Shown here: piece after piece, positions 34,834 through 45,051 of the stretch
How positions within the stretch are numbered: the stretch's first letter is position 1
Layout of the letters: every line of letters starts with the position of its first letter
Assembly (NCBI GenBank): GCA_015039365.1
Contig: WION01000217.1
Span: forward strand, 1-64,000
Direction of reading: 5' to 3'
DNA from: Amanita rubescens
Taxonomy: Eukaryota > Basidiomycota > Agaricomycetes > Agaricales > Amanitaceae
DNA length: 64,000 nucleotides
Notes under the pieces: generated by a model
The model's database searches: none
What the model saw: only the letters and a program-made list of their open reading frames with translations
Told to the model about the DNA's origin: nothing
Position numbers and translations under genes: made by a program

Positions 34834-37800
34834 TAGGGTTTGACAAGGGTATGCTGTACCCCGAGGGTAGGAGCAAGGGTATGCCAAGGGTAGGGGTAGG
34901 GGTCCATGTCTTGTAGGGTTTGGTCTACCCTTACCCCTGCCAAGGGTATGAGGGGTATGCCAGCCATTTTTGCCCCGAGAAGTCAATCAAAAGGCTAAAT
35001 TTTAATTTATTGTTCCTTGATTCCAGAGCAGGATACTGATCAGTGTCCCTGTCGACAGTTGCTACCAACACTTGGTATCAGCTCCCATCAGCTGATGTGG
35101 ATAGAGATAGGATAAACTATTTATCAGTGAAGAAAAGGCAGGCTCAGCGGCGCTCGCTAATTCACAAAACTCATCCTAGTACACCATATGAGCGAAACCG
35201 AGAACAACGCCATCAACACCTCTTTGCCACGTAAGCGCAGGCCTACAACCAAGTTGGTAGAGGGTGGGGGTGTTCGGAAGAAGGGCCGTCGGAATCCACC
35301 AATGGCCGCGCAACAAAAGACTACATCTACGAGACCAGGATCACACTCCACACCCTCCCAGCCTTCCTCCCAGCCTTCCTTCGAGCCTCCTATCACTGTT
35401 GAAGATAACGACGATGAGGGCAATCCAAAGCGCGTGCGAGGATTTAAACCACGCACCATCCGGCCAGTGGTCCAAGAACTAACGGATGATGAGTCGCTAG
35501 AGGATGATGATGCCGAAATTGAGGATGGGGCTGGGGTTGTTGATGGTCCAGAAGAAGAGGCTGGGGCTCAACTTGGTAAGCCAGCAATAACTGTCCCCAA
35601 CACACGTAAGATTAATGGTCATCCAGCAAGGTTGAAAAAAAAGTGGACGGCACCTGTTTATGCCTTCTTCAAGCCCACTCCTATGATTGAAGATGTTAAT
35701 GACCGTCGTACACACATTTTTGAATGCAATGCTGGTCATTGCCTCGGTAAAGGTGCAAACGGGCGGTTTGTGCGCCGTAACTTAACCACAACCGATGCGA
35801 CATCGACTAGCAACCTAAGAAAGCACGCCGTATCGTGCTGGGGTCTGGAGACTGTTGAAGCTGCCAAACAAGCTGGCACTGCACAGTTAACACGTGAAGT
35901 CATTGAAAAAAAGGGCAACTTACGCGATGGTTCTATAACGGCCGAGTTTGCACGAGTAGGGAAGGGTGCAATTACCTTTTCCACTCGCCAGCCGTCAAAG
36001 CATGAGAGCCGCGCTGACCACGCTCGATGGATGGCCGAGAGTAAACGCCCTTTCAACCTTGTAAAAGATGGAGGATACCACCGGGTTATGAAAAACGGGC
36101 GTCCGGCTCATTATATTCCGAGCGATCGCACTATTGCTCGTGATCTGCGCCAAGTCTTCATTAACGGCCGGGGAAAGATTGCAATGGATTTACAGGTGAG
36201 TGCTTACCTTTTTTTGATTCCTGGGGGTGATTGAGCCTTATGACATGGCAGGAGCAGGACAGCGCTCTTAGTTTCGGAATGGATGCATGGACTTCGCCGA
36301 ACAGTCGCGCTTATGTGGCCATTACAGTTCACTACGAAGCAAACAGAAAGGCGATAACTCACCTATTAGATTTTGTTGAAGTAGCCAAGAGTCACACAGG
36401 AGCAGCGCTGGCCGCAGGCTTTGCGAAGGTCCTGAAAGGCTTTGGGATCACTGATAAGGTCAGAAAGACAATTAATACAAGAAAACATGCTTACCCTTCG
36501 CTAGATTCGATCCATTACATGCGATAACGCATCCGCCAATGATGCCATGGTCAACGAATTGAAGAAGATGCTGCTGGAATTCCCCGGTGAAGCAGCTAGG
36601 ACGCGTTGCTTTGCTCACATCGTCAATCTAGTAGCTAAGAGTGTCATAAAGCAGTTTGACGCACTCAATAAAGGACAGGTAAGGGTCCATAGTATGCTGA
36701 TCAATGCTGATGCTGACTTGGATCCGGTTGATCAGCTGATGATTGATACGGCGGCCGATCTCGCAAGCCTCACCAAGGAGATTGATGTCGAGGAAGCTGA
36801 AGAGCAAGTTCGGGAACAGCAAGCGAACGGCGACCCAGATAACAATGATGGGTGGGTTGACGAGCGTGCTGAGATGTCAAACATAGAGGTGGAACAGCTG
36901 GATGAGGACGTTCTGCCCGCTCAGTTAGTGTTGACCAAGGTGGGCGCTTGTTGATCCACATTTGTCCCAGCCCTAACCCATTGCCCCGCTCATCCTAGAT
37001 CCGCAAAGTGTCCTATGCGATCAAGAACTCATCCACTAAGCTACTCCCTCGATGGCGCGAGATCTGCAATGAAGTCGGATTGAAGGAACGTGTCATGCCA
37101 CGCGATGTCCAAACTCGGTGGAATTCCACCTACGACATGCTCAAATTCGCTGTCCAGTTCCAAGATGCTCTCAACAAAATCCTTGGCGAACGTGCCTGGA
37201 ACATGCGAGAGTACGAGCTAAGCCCAGGAGAGTGGAAGATCGCGTCTGAACTTCGAGATGTGTTGAAGGCATGTTTCAACTCTGTTTCACCGCTATGACT
37301 CACATTGTACTCTAGGTTTTTTCGGACGCAACATTGTTCTTTTCGCGAGACATACCAAATCTTGCAACCGTCATCCCTGCAATGGATCTCATTGATGAGG
37401 TCCTTGCATCAAACACCGTTTCGAAGGATTATTCTCCGGCCATCCGAGCAGCGCTGACCGTCGGGAAGCGAACGCTTAATCGTTACTATAGCAAGACTGA
37501 CGCTTCTGAGACTTACCGGATTGCGATGGGTATGTGCATCATTCAGCTAGCATTGGACAATACTGATCAGCGGCATCCGCACTTCAACACAGTTTTGCAC
37601 CCTCGCCACAAGCTAGTTTATTTCCGAAATGCCGGTTGGCCCGAGGAATGGGTCAGGTCGGCAGAGGAAATAGTTCGTACGGTCTATGACCATGAATACA
37701 AAGACACGGAAGTCGAGGATTCTGAAAAGGTGTGTCATCATATTCTACTACTATACCTGTTAACTTAACGGATCATTACTAACATGTCTTGTTGATCACA

Positions 37801-38568
37801 TAGGATGACGAGGAAGATGAAGGTCGCCCATCCCCAACAAAGAAGTCATCTAATATGTTCGACAATATCCCAGCCCTCGCATCACTTGACTCGGATTTGA
37901 CCACCGATGAAATCACCCGGTATCTCCAAACTGCGCCAGACCGGGTTGATGACGCTCTTGCCTGGTGGTACGAGCGCCGTCACATCTTCCCAAGGTTGTC
38001 GCGCATGGCTCGGGACTACTTGAGCATCCCCGGTGAGTTGCTCGGCTTCTAATCCAAAATCTAGCGTGCTAACAAGCCTCGGTTGAACCGTTTATAGCAA
38101 CATCCGTAGATGTCGAACATATATTTAGCATAGGAAGGAATACGATATCACATCTCCGTAACAGGTAAGTTCGTTATCAGTCATTCTGTATATAAGGTCT
38201 TAATTCAAGCATAGGTTGCAAGTTGAGACAACCCGAGCCATTCTCTGCGTTGGAGAATGGTGTAAGAAAGGTATAATAAATGACAAGGACATCTTGGCAG
38301 CAATCAAGGGTGTTCCAGATGAAGTTGAGGGTGCAGACGAGGAGTTGGATGACGGATGGGATACTATTGCACCTTAGATAGACTATCTCTTACAATTTGT
38401 TAGTGTACCCTTGACGGAAAACCCGGGGGTAACCCTTACCCCTTGACCCTTCACAGACCCTCACCCGTGGGCAAGGGTTACCCTTACCCTCGTACCCGGG
38501 TACGGGTTCAGCGGGGTAAGGGTAAGGGTCCTCCGATTTTACCCGGGGGTTACCCTTGTCAAACCCTA
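34834..38568 (+). mobile_element. hAT transposon copy 1, 3,735 bp, apparently complete
   Basis: The terminal inverted repeats begin TAGGGTTTGACAAGGGTA, with G-rich GGGTAAGGG/GGGTATGCC arrays inside both ends. It has the same length as copy 2 at 45052-48786, and all predicted proteins agree between the copies. The left flank is AAAGCGCT (34826-34833) and the right flank CCTGTTTA (38569-38576). They differ from each other but match, as reverse complements, the flanks of copy 2. It carries a full transposase gene. An 8-bp duplication is the hAT standard. Confidence 0.95.
35188..38377 (+). CDS. hAT-family transposase, nine exons
   Basis: Exons are approximately 35188-36195, 36252-36458, 36505-36678, 36736-36939, 36999-37268, 37316-37729, 37804-38032, 38098-38164 and 38215-38377; all introns are GT-AG except a GC-AG one at 37269-37315. 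The N-terminal 150 residues are Pro/Glu/Asp-rich. A BED-type zinc finger region follows (HIFECNAGHCLG ... NLRKHAVSCW). The RNase H-like core contains SFGMDAWTSPNSRAYVAI and ITCDNASAND with the first two aspartates. The C-terminal dimerisation segment is DALAWWYERRHIFPRLSRMA followed by SVDVEHIFSIGR with the glutamate. No frameshift or internal stop is needed, so the enzyme may be active. I chose the ATG at 35188, the first in the long open exon. Confidence 0.9.
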
Positions 38569-40470
38569 CCTGTTTAACACCGTTATTAGAGCGCACCGAG
38601 ACCCCGAATATGCGGCCCTTTTAGACTCGCAACCGAAGCCCAAGGGACGTAGCAGAACAAAGGCAGCGTATGCAAATCTTATTGATGCTTCATTGATCGC
38701 GTACTCATCGCTGTCTAGAGACACTAGTGACGAAGATACGCCCAGCAGCGCAGCATCTAAGTGTTAAAGTGAATACTTACTTAGAGTGGAGTGTAGAGTG
38801 GCGGTAACGACCTCGAATGTAACTCACTATCCAATGTATATTGGATGTGGTGGTAAGAGGAGAAGGAAGGTTCTTATTTGTACCTACGTACAGGTAGTCT
38901 TATATACTACTAGTATCCTAATAAGTACAATGTATAGTAAATAGAGGAAGAGCTGTGCATGACGTATGATATGACGTCTAGCGCAGCTATGACGCGTCTA
39001 CCGCAGTAATGGGATGACGCAAGCAACTATAGGATATGTCGAATATCCTATGTATGTATGTATATGTACATGTATGTATGAATATACATGTATGTACATC
39101 TAATCTGTATATCCTAATCTATAGGATAAGATATGATGTGTTATCTTATATGATTAGATAAGATAAGATATACGTTATCTTATATGATTAGATAAGATAA
39201 CTTTAACAACTAGCACTCGTCACCGAAAGAGGAAGACGAAGAACTTTTGAAGGACAGAGGGCTTGCTGCTGCTGGGGATGATCAACCAATGGTGTTGGAG
39301 GAATCGCCCAACTGTAAGCTCATTTGAAAAACCTGTTCCTCATTCCCGCTAAGGCCGGTTTAGTCATCTACGGGACGATGAGGCCTTACCAGTTGGAAAG
39401 CCAGAATTGGATGGTTTCATTGCACCACAACAGTTTGAATGGAATCTTGGCAGACGAGATGGTACGTGGCCCATGACGTTGCGTCGAATCATTGGTGACA
39501 AAACTCTTCAAAGATACCATTCCTCGCCTATCTCAGGCATTACTGCGGCATATCCAGCCTTCACCTTATCGTCATTCCCAAATCTACGCTTCAAAACTGG
39601 AAGCGAGAATTTGAACGATGGACTCCAGATTTCAACGTTGTCACATTGACCGGAACCAAAGAGGAACATGCAGACCTCATCGCCAACTGCCTATTATTCC
39701 AATATTTCGAAGTCTTCATCGCGTCATACGAAATTTGCCTAATAGAGAAATCCTCGCTATGTAAAGAAATTTTCGTTCAAATACACTGTCATAGACGAGG
39801 CTCACCGCATCAAGAATGTAGACTCGATCCTGTCACAGATTGTCCGCTCCTTCAATTCCCAAGGTCAGACGTTGATCACCGGCACGCCCTTCAAAACACC
39901 CTCAAGGAGCCTTTCGCCCTTCTCAATTTCATTTGTCCGAGGATCTTCATTTAATTACAAAGATCTTGACAGCTTCTTGCACAAAGATGACAGTGGGACC
40001 GAGGCAGAGGAAGAAAGGAGAAAGAGGATTGTAGAGGTCCTTCAGCAAGCTGGTGGTCTTGGAATCAACCTAACGACGGCCGATATCGTCGTACTCTATG
40101 ACAGTGACTGGTGGGTTGGATGTTGTGAATATCTTGTCGTTGTTTGACAATGCAAGCGGATCTTCAAGCTATGGACCACGCCCATCGTATTGGGCAGACG
40201 AAACAAGTCTATGTGTTTCGTCTTGTCACAGAAGACAGTGTAGAAGAATGGATGCTGGAGCGAGCAGCCCAGAAACTGCGGCTTGACTAGCTGGTCATTC
40301 AACAAGGCCATCAACAGCAGACAAAAAGTGAGTATTATCAGCGTCATATCATTCGTTTCATGCTATTAATACGCCATCCAGCCGTCACAGCGAACAAGGA
40401 GGAGCTATTGGAGATGATCACTCATGGGGCGGAGAAGATCATTGGCTCAAGCGAAGCGTACGTTATCACG
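38569..40470 (+). pseudogene. ISWI (SNF2-family chromatin remodeller) pseudogene, main part
   Basis: Reading begins LFNTVIRAHRDPEYAALL and SQPKPKGRSRTKAAYANL before an LTR-like insertion (38762-39208). It then continues KEEDEELLKDRGLAAAGDDQ and, after an intron, [20 protein letters not shown] and LNGILADEM. Further pieces in broken frames are [88 protein letters not shown] and EELLEMITHGAEKIIGSSEA. Walker A (GLGKT) is lost, a TAG interrupts KLRLD-LVIQQG, and about 300 residues between the two helicase lobes are deleted. The N-terminus lies at 48787-49134 on the other side of the inversion. Confidence 0.85.
38762..39208 (+). mobile_element. LTR-like insertion within the ISWI pseudogene
   Basis: The 447-bp segment begins TGTTAAAGTG and ends ACTTTAACA, a 9-bp terminal inverted repeat, and splits ISWI coding sequence (AASK before it, TRHRK after it). 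It resembles a solo LTR. A duplicated TTATCTTATATGATTAGATA block and ATGTATGTAT-type repeats lie at 39050-39200. No exact target duplication is visible (CTAAG on the left, ACTAG on the right), so the border or the class is uncertain. Confidence 0.55.
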
Positions 40471-40588
40471 TATGGCATCATTTGTATTTCGCTGACCCGG
40501 GGACAGGAAGAGAGCGCTAGGGCATCCACGGCTGCTGGATCTCCTCCCGCTTGAAAGCTGTGACATGATGACGATGTAGCCTTCACTC

Positions 40589-40855
40589 TCAGCTGTGGAT
40601 GGCGAGAAAAGGGGTCCGAAGGGGGTTACTGTACATTGCGATCTGCTTTGCAGCTTCAGGCTTGGCAGGTCCAACTCGAAGGGTATCTTTGACATAGCTG
40701 TCGACAGAACAATTGGACCTGCGTTCACGCTTTGACAGGGACAGAGGTCTGAGGTCTTTCAGGTTCAGGCCCTCACACTTGCTCGTCAGCTTTTGCGTTT
40801 GCTCCCCACCTAGCTCCATCAGGTTTGCCGTTCTCTTTTTCCCCAGTCGCCTCAC
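40589..40855 (-). pseudogene. ISWI C-terminal fragment in inverted orientation
   Basis: The minus strand reads EQTQKLTSKCEGLNLKDL, SKRERRSNCSVDSYVKDTL and RVGPAKPE. These are the linker and the start of the HAND-SANT-SLIDE region of ISWI (usual form KYEGLNL and NYSVDSYYKDTLRVG). It should follow directly after EKIIGSSEA at 40470 but lies on the opposite strand, so a second small inversion, or a fragment from another copy, is needed to explain it. Confidence 0.7.
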
Positions 40856-41519
40856 TAACCTCTTTTCCTCCCACTGCAGAGCTCAGGCTTTTCACACATT
40901 TTTCGCGCTACCCTCCCACCCTTTCCCATTTTCTCCTTTTATGTACCGATCTCTTACCTTCTTTGTGCGTACATGTATTTGTAACAGCCATCGCTCGCTG
41001 AGTCTTGCTTGAGTCAAAATTCATAGGGCGCACTGCCTCATAGTGTGCCGCTTTCTGGCTATCTCTTTCCTCTTTTCGGGGGGCCTATTTTGTGAAGTCG
41101 TGGGATTAGATGCAATTTGATGGGCCAAACCAGCATCGTCTCCTCGTCATTAACAGTTATAATATGCCACAACAATCCCATATATCAACAAAGGTAATAC
41201 ATAAGCTCCTCTCAAAGTTCAACAACTTTTCTTGTCCCCCCACTACGGGCGATGGGGAGACTATGACAGTGCGTTAGAGAGTCTGATATAATAAATATAT
41301 TTACATGTACTAATGATCTTGTCTGACAACGGTTTACGGCGTGCCCTCCTTATCCATTTCTGGCGACCGCTGGTGGCCAATCAATGTTCATGCATCATGA
41401 ATAACCGTAAGGGACTCGACGATTTAGCTAGCTCTATGGACACCTTTCTGACCGGCAAACAGAAACAATCTCAACCAATCCAATTGACAAGGAGTTTGCT
41501 ACGACAATTCAATTTCTAA
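40856..41519. other. No recognisable gene
   Basis: Pyrimidine-rich plus strand around 40860-40975, then mixed sequence. No coding motif, repeat or RNA gene was recognised. It includes the 3' flank of the convergent 503-residue gene. Confidence 0.35.
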
Positions 41520-43031
41520 TCAAGCTGTACCGGTTTTACCCTCTGCGACGTCTTTCAACAAGCGGATCCTTTCCGTAAAACGCTCCCAAGAACCATATTT
41601 CTTTGGATCAAGCACGCCAAGGTTCGTCAGCTTGGTGTCCAGCAATTTCTTGACTAATTCAACGAACTCAGAATTGTTTCCTTCGGGGACGCATTTCCCT
41701 TCCAAAGCCGCAAGGCAATCTTTGGCTCGCAAGTGCCACGTTCGATAGTTACTGAAAGTCGACGGTGCCGTGGTCATTCCCTTCGTTGTTTTCAAGTTGG
41801 GAGGCATTTGATCCATAAAAAATAACACAACATCATCCAGGGCTACATCGGGTCCATTATATGTCTGGTTTTTATGCGATCTGGCATTGCCGGTATCGTA
41901 GTTGACGTTTACGTCGATACAAGCCGTTTCTATGAGCCGCGCCATGATTATGGTTGAATATGCTTTGTGGGTGAGGCAGTACCGAACGACATGTTCATGG
42001 TATACCCCAATCAACATCGAATCTATAGTCGCCTTGAGGTACCTGCCAACTCCGTCTTCCAGCATCGGTCTGGTCTTTTTGGTTGACGTCGCCGCTGTAG
42101 AAGCCATGTTGGGTGACATCGCCGCTGTAGAAGCCATGTTGGATGTTGTAGCAGAGGCATCCTGTGTATATCCAAGCAAAGTCAGTAATCTCTTCGTTGT
42201 CTGGGATAAAGGACTGACCTGACGCTCAAAATAGAGAATCAACAAAGGAATGGATGATGAGATAGGTGGTTCTGGAAATTGACGATAGCTGTCTGCCTCT
42301 GGGCAATCTATGCATGGCATCAGATACTTGTCGGCATCATTCTGAACCTCTTCCATGGTGCCTAGGACCCTGTAGCGGACGTTCGGATCACCACGATGCG
42401 TGTGCAGATTACCGATAAAAACAGGTTTCCTGGCAGTCCCAACGTTAACCTCCCCACTGGGGAGTGCATCCAACTGCTGACACAATGCACAGGTGTTGGC
42501 CTCGGTGCTGTTCGTCAGGTGATTGAGTATCTCGTTGGTAGTGGGTTGGGGGCTCAAGTTCATCAGTGTAACAGCCAGGAAGGAACTATTTGGTTCCCCT
42601 TGAAGCACGAGGGCGACGGCACTTTGCTGTTGAACGGCATTCACATTGACATCGTTAACACCAGCTGCACCTCCCACACCATTACCCATGTGGGAGCTTT
42701 CTGTGGCCGTCTCTGTGTGTCTGGGCTCCGATGCAGGGAGGGCCTCCTCTGGAATAGATACTGTTCCTATGATGGTATTGGGACCGAAAGGATAAAGGGT
42801 GCTGGCCTCCTGCAACATTTGTTGATAATGAAAGTCGTTAAATGCTTTGAGCAGGACCTCTCGTTCTTCAGGCTCTATTTCAGTTACTGGTTGGGTTGGT
42901 ACCAATAATGGTTCTGGCAGGCCTGAAGAACTGTGGTTGGGTTCATTGACGTCTGACTCCACTGTGAATGGAAGAACTGGAGTATAATCCATACAACCTA
43001 CCGGACATAGCCGTGTCGCCTGGTCCATCAA
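41520..43031 (-). CDS. Intron-less 503-residue hypothetical protein
   Basis: A single uninterrupted frame starts MMDQATRLCPVGCMD and ends AEGKTGTA. The first 150 residues are acidic and Ser/Pro/Thr-rich. A Cys pair in ANTCALCQQLDALPSGEV near residue 185 and a later CIDCPEAD suggest a small metal site. NMASTAA is duplicated near residue 300. The C-terminal third has well-mixed sequence such as IDSMLIGVYHEHVVRYCLTH and FSNYRTWHLRAKDCLAALEG. It lies divergently, 276 bp from the N-terminal exon of the integrase-like gene at 43308, and long frames without introns are common in mobile elements. I do not recognise the family; it may be a second gene of the same transposon. Confidence 0.6.
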   Translation of the reverse strand: MMDQATRLCPVGCMDYTPVLPFTVESDVNEPNHSSSGLPEPLLVPTQPVTEIEPEEREVLLKAFNDFHYQQMLQEASTLYPFGPNTIIGTVSIPEEALPASEPRHTETATESSHMGNGVGGAAGVNDVNVNAVQQQSAVALVLQGEPNSSFLAVTLMNLSPQPTTNEILNHLTNSTEANTCALCQQLDALPSGEVNVGTARKPVFIGNLHTHRGDPNVRYRVLGTMEEVQNDADKYLMPCIDCPEADSYRQFPEPPISSSIPLLILYFERQVSPLSQTTKRLLTLLGYTQDASATTSNMASTAAMSPNMASTAATSTKKTRPMLEDGVGRYLKATIDSMLIGVYHEHVVRYCLTHKAYSTIIMARLIETACIDVNVNYDTGNARSHKNQTYNGPDVALDDVVLFFMDQMPPNLKTTKGMTTAPSTFSNYRTWHLRAKDCLAALEGKCVPEGNNSEFVELVKKLLDTKLTNLGVLDPKKYGSWERFTERIRLLKDVAEGKTGTA

Positions 43032-43307
43032 CTGGAGAGCCTGGGTGCGATTCCTGAGGTCCAGAGTTGCCAGACCTGCTATTTCTTCCTCATTCTACAA
43101 GAGGCACCATCCTCTCCTCAGGACTGATGGCAGGTATATGTAGTCGAGCAGAGCGGCGCAGAGACATGCATGGGAGGGAGCTTGGCTTTGTTTCACTGAG
43201 AATACTGTTTGCGGTGAAAATTTCAGGATTGAAGTTCCACTTCAGCATTTAAATGCATTTAAATTCAAGGCACCGCCCCTGGGTTTGAATTGTCCAAGCT
43301 CATCTTC

Positions 43308-43838
43308 ATGGATAACCAACAACAAGCTCTTGTTAATGCATACTTAAGCGTTGGACGTCGCGTAAATGAGACCTTGCGTATCCAAAATGGCTCTGTGGTT
43401 CGCCTTCATACCCAGCAAGATGAGGTTCGCGCCTTTGCTGCGAACGCGAACAGGGTGCGGTGTTTATCATAGCCATGATATATCTACTCACAGCTCTCTG
43501 GGAACAGGCTCAGAACTTATTAAGCGAAGAAAACTATAGCATATTGCAGGACTCGATCTTAAGCATGCAGAAAGCTTTGGAAGATGCTGTGACTATAGCG
43601 AATGACGACTTGACAAGGGACCTGATTCCCTTGATCCAGAGAACACCACAGGATCATGGGTTGTGACTAGGCGGTCACCCACGGATGGAGATAGACATAA
43701 ACTGGTTGGCACATGTGAGCCAGGGTTGGATGCTCAAAGACATTGCCAAGGAACTAGACTGCTCCACCAGGACAGTACGTCGACGCATGTTGGAATATAA
43801 CCTGGCGGAACCTGCCCCTCCGGTTATCCAAACTGTCG
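43308..43838 (+). CDS. IS3EU-like integrase gene, N-terminal exons (displaced)
   Basis: Starting at ATG 43308 the frame reads MDNQQQALVNAYLSVGRRV; an intron near 43457-43493 leads to ALWEQAQNLLSEENYSILQD. The last exon reads MEIDINWLAHVSQGWMLKDI and AKELDCSTRTVRRRMLEY, a helix-turn-helix, and ends PPVIQTV at the transposon border 43839. Without the C/E element and one CGACAGTTT copy, PPVIQTV joins in frame to VVQPDGTFAREWHP at 27888 on the minus strand, giving the full integrase protein. Some splice phases here do not close, so small lesions are possible. Confidence 0.6.
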
Positions 43839-45034
43839 AGCACTTAGCACTGAGCCACCTAAGAATCTCGGATTACGAGGATTACGAGTAATCAGCTCGG
43901 AATCCGAGCTGATTACTAGTAGCAAAAGAAATGGCAGACGACTCACCAAAACATGAACTCGTATTCCGAGCTCACTCCGAGCTCAGTCCGAGTAGAATCC
44001 GAGTTGAGCTCGGAATATAGTAGGATTGTCTCTGCTCGGACTGAGCTCAGAATCCGAGCTCAGTCCGAGTGTTCCATATAGAGTCCTACTGCTAGCCCAG
44101 CTCGGACTCAACTCGGAATACGAGTCAAGTCCGAATAGTCCAAGCTCAATTCTCGTGCACAATTCCGAGCAGCAGGGGGGGCAATGGCAACATTGGCATG
44201 GCCCTATATACATATGACCATTATGTTTGGCACTATTTGGTACTATTTGGAATTCTTTACATGTCCAATAAAATCCCAAAAAATATGTAAAAAATGCGGA
44301 AAATTCACATGATTCAGGTCATATAAAAATGATGAAACCAAACAAAGCCAAACTTGAGATATTTGCAAAATACTTTTTCAGACGCTTTGTGTAAAAAATG
44401 GCAAAGTCTGCAAAAAATCTTGAAAAATGCGGAAAAATCATGTGATCCAGGTCATATAAGAATGGTGAAGCCAAACAAAACCAAGCTTGAGATATTTGCA
44501 AAACACTTTTGCAATGCAAGTGAGAAAATTTCAAAAATGTAGAAAAATCATGTGGTCCAGATTCCACTGGTCATAGAAGAATTGTGAAGCCAAACAAGGC
44601 CATTGTTCTGAGTAGCTATGCAGATCAACATGAAAATTTGATACTGCTTCAATCTTTAAATGTATGTATGTACCTGCTCTCCTTCCCTTGTGGCACTGCA
44701 TGAATTACCACATCCATGAAACAGATTCACCAGCAATAGTGATTTCCAACTTCTTGTGAAATTATCTGAGGGTGCCATTTGATATTCCCATGATAGTTGA
44801 GTCTTTATCCAATATAGCATCCTTCAAACAAGTGCAGACATGTACCCTCATAAAATAAAGGAGATTGGTGGTAATAAACACCAGAAACTGGCTTTTTCAA
44901 CTCCTCTCAGATTATAATTTGGCTTGACAATCTCAAAGATTCAACCACAGAGTCATGCTCAACTTGTTCCAGGTTAATATACAATAAAATCTGAATCACT
45001 AAATCCTGCTCATCTGATGTGGAACTGGAACACT
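43839..45034 (-). mobile_element. GGAGTCC-array element C/E, right part (inverted with the segment)
   Basis: Begins AGCACTTAGCACTGAGCCACC, with a CTCGGATTACGAG/CTCGGACT array at 43870-44160 and the internal units TCATGTGATCCAGG and GATATTTGCAAAATAC between 44270 and 44600. It has no right end of its own: at 45035-45051 it meets ATTAAATGG and AGCGCTTT, the displaced target duplications of element D and of hAT copy 1. Read on the minus strand it continues element C from 29157. Non-coding. Confidence 0.75.
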
Positions 45035-45051
45035 ATTAAATGGAGCGCTTT

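Noticed and set aside
34840..34950. GGGTAAGGG and GGGTAGGGG arrays resembling telomere repeats, also at 38400-38550 and in copy 2
   Set aside because: They lie just inside the TIRs of both hAT copies at matching positions and are not perfect TTAGGG arrays, so they are subterminal transposon repeats.
38757..39213. 5-bp target duplication CTAAG/ACTAG around the LTR-like segment
   Set aside because: The two strings are not identical in any register, so I do not count them as a duplication.
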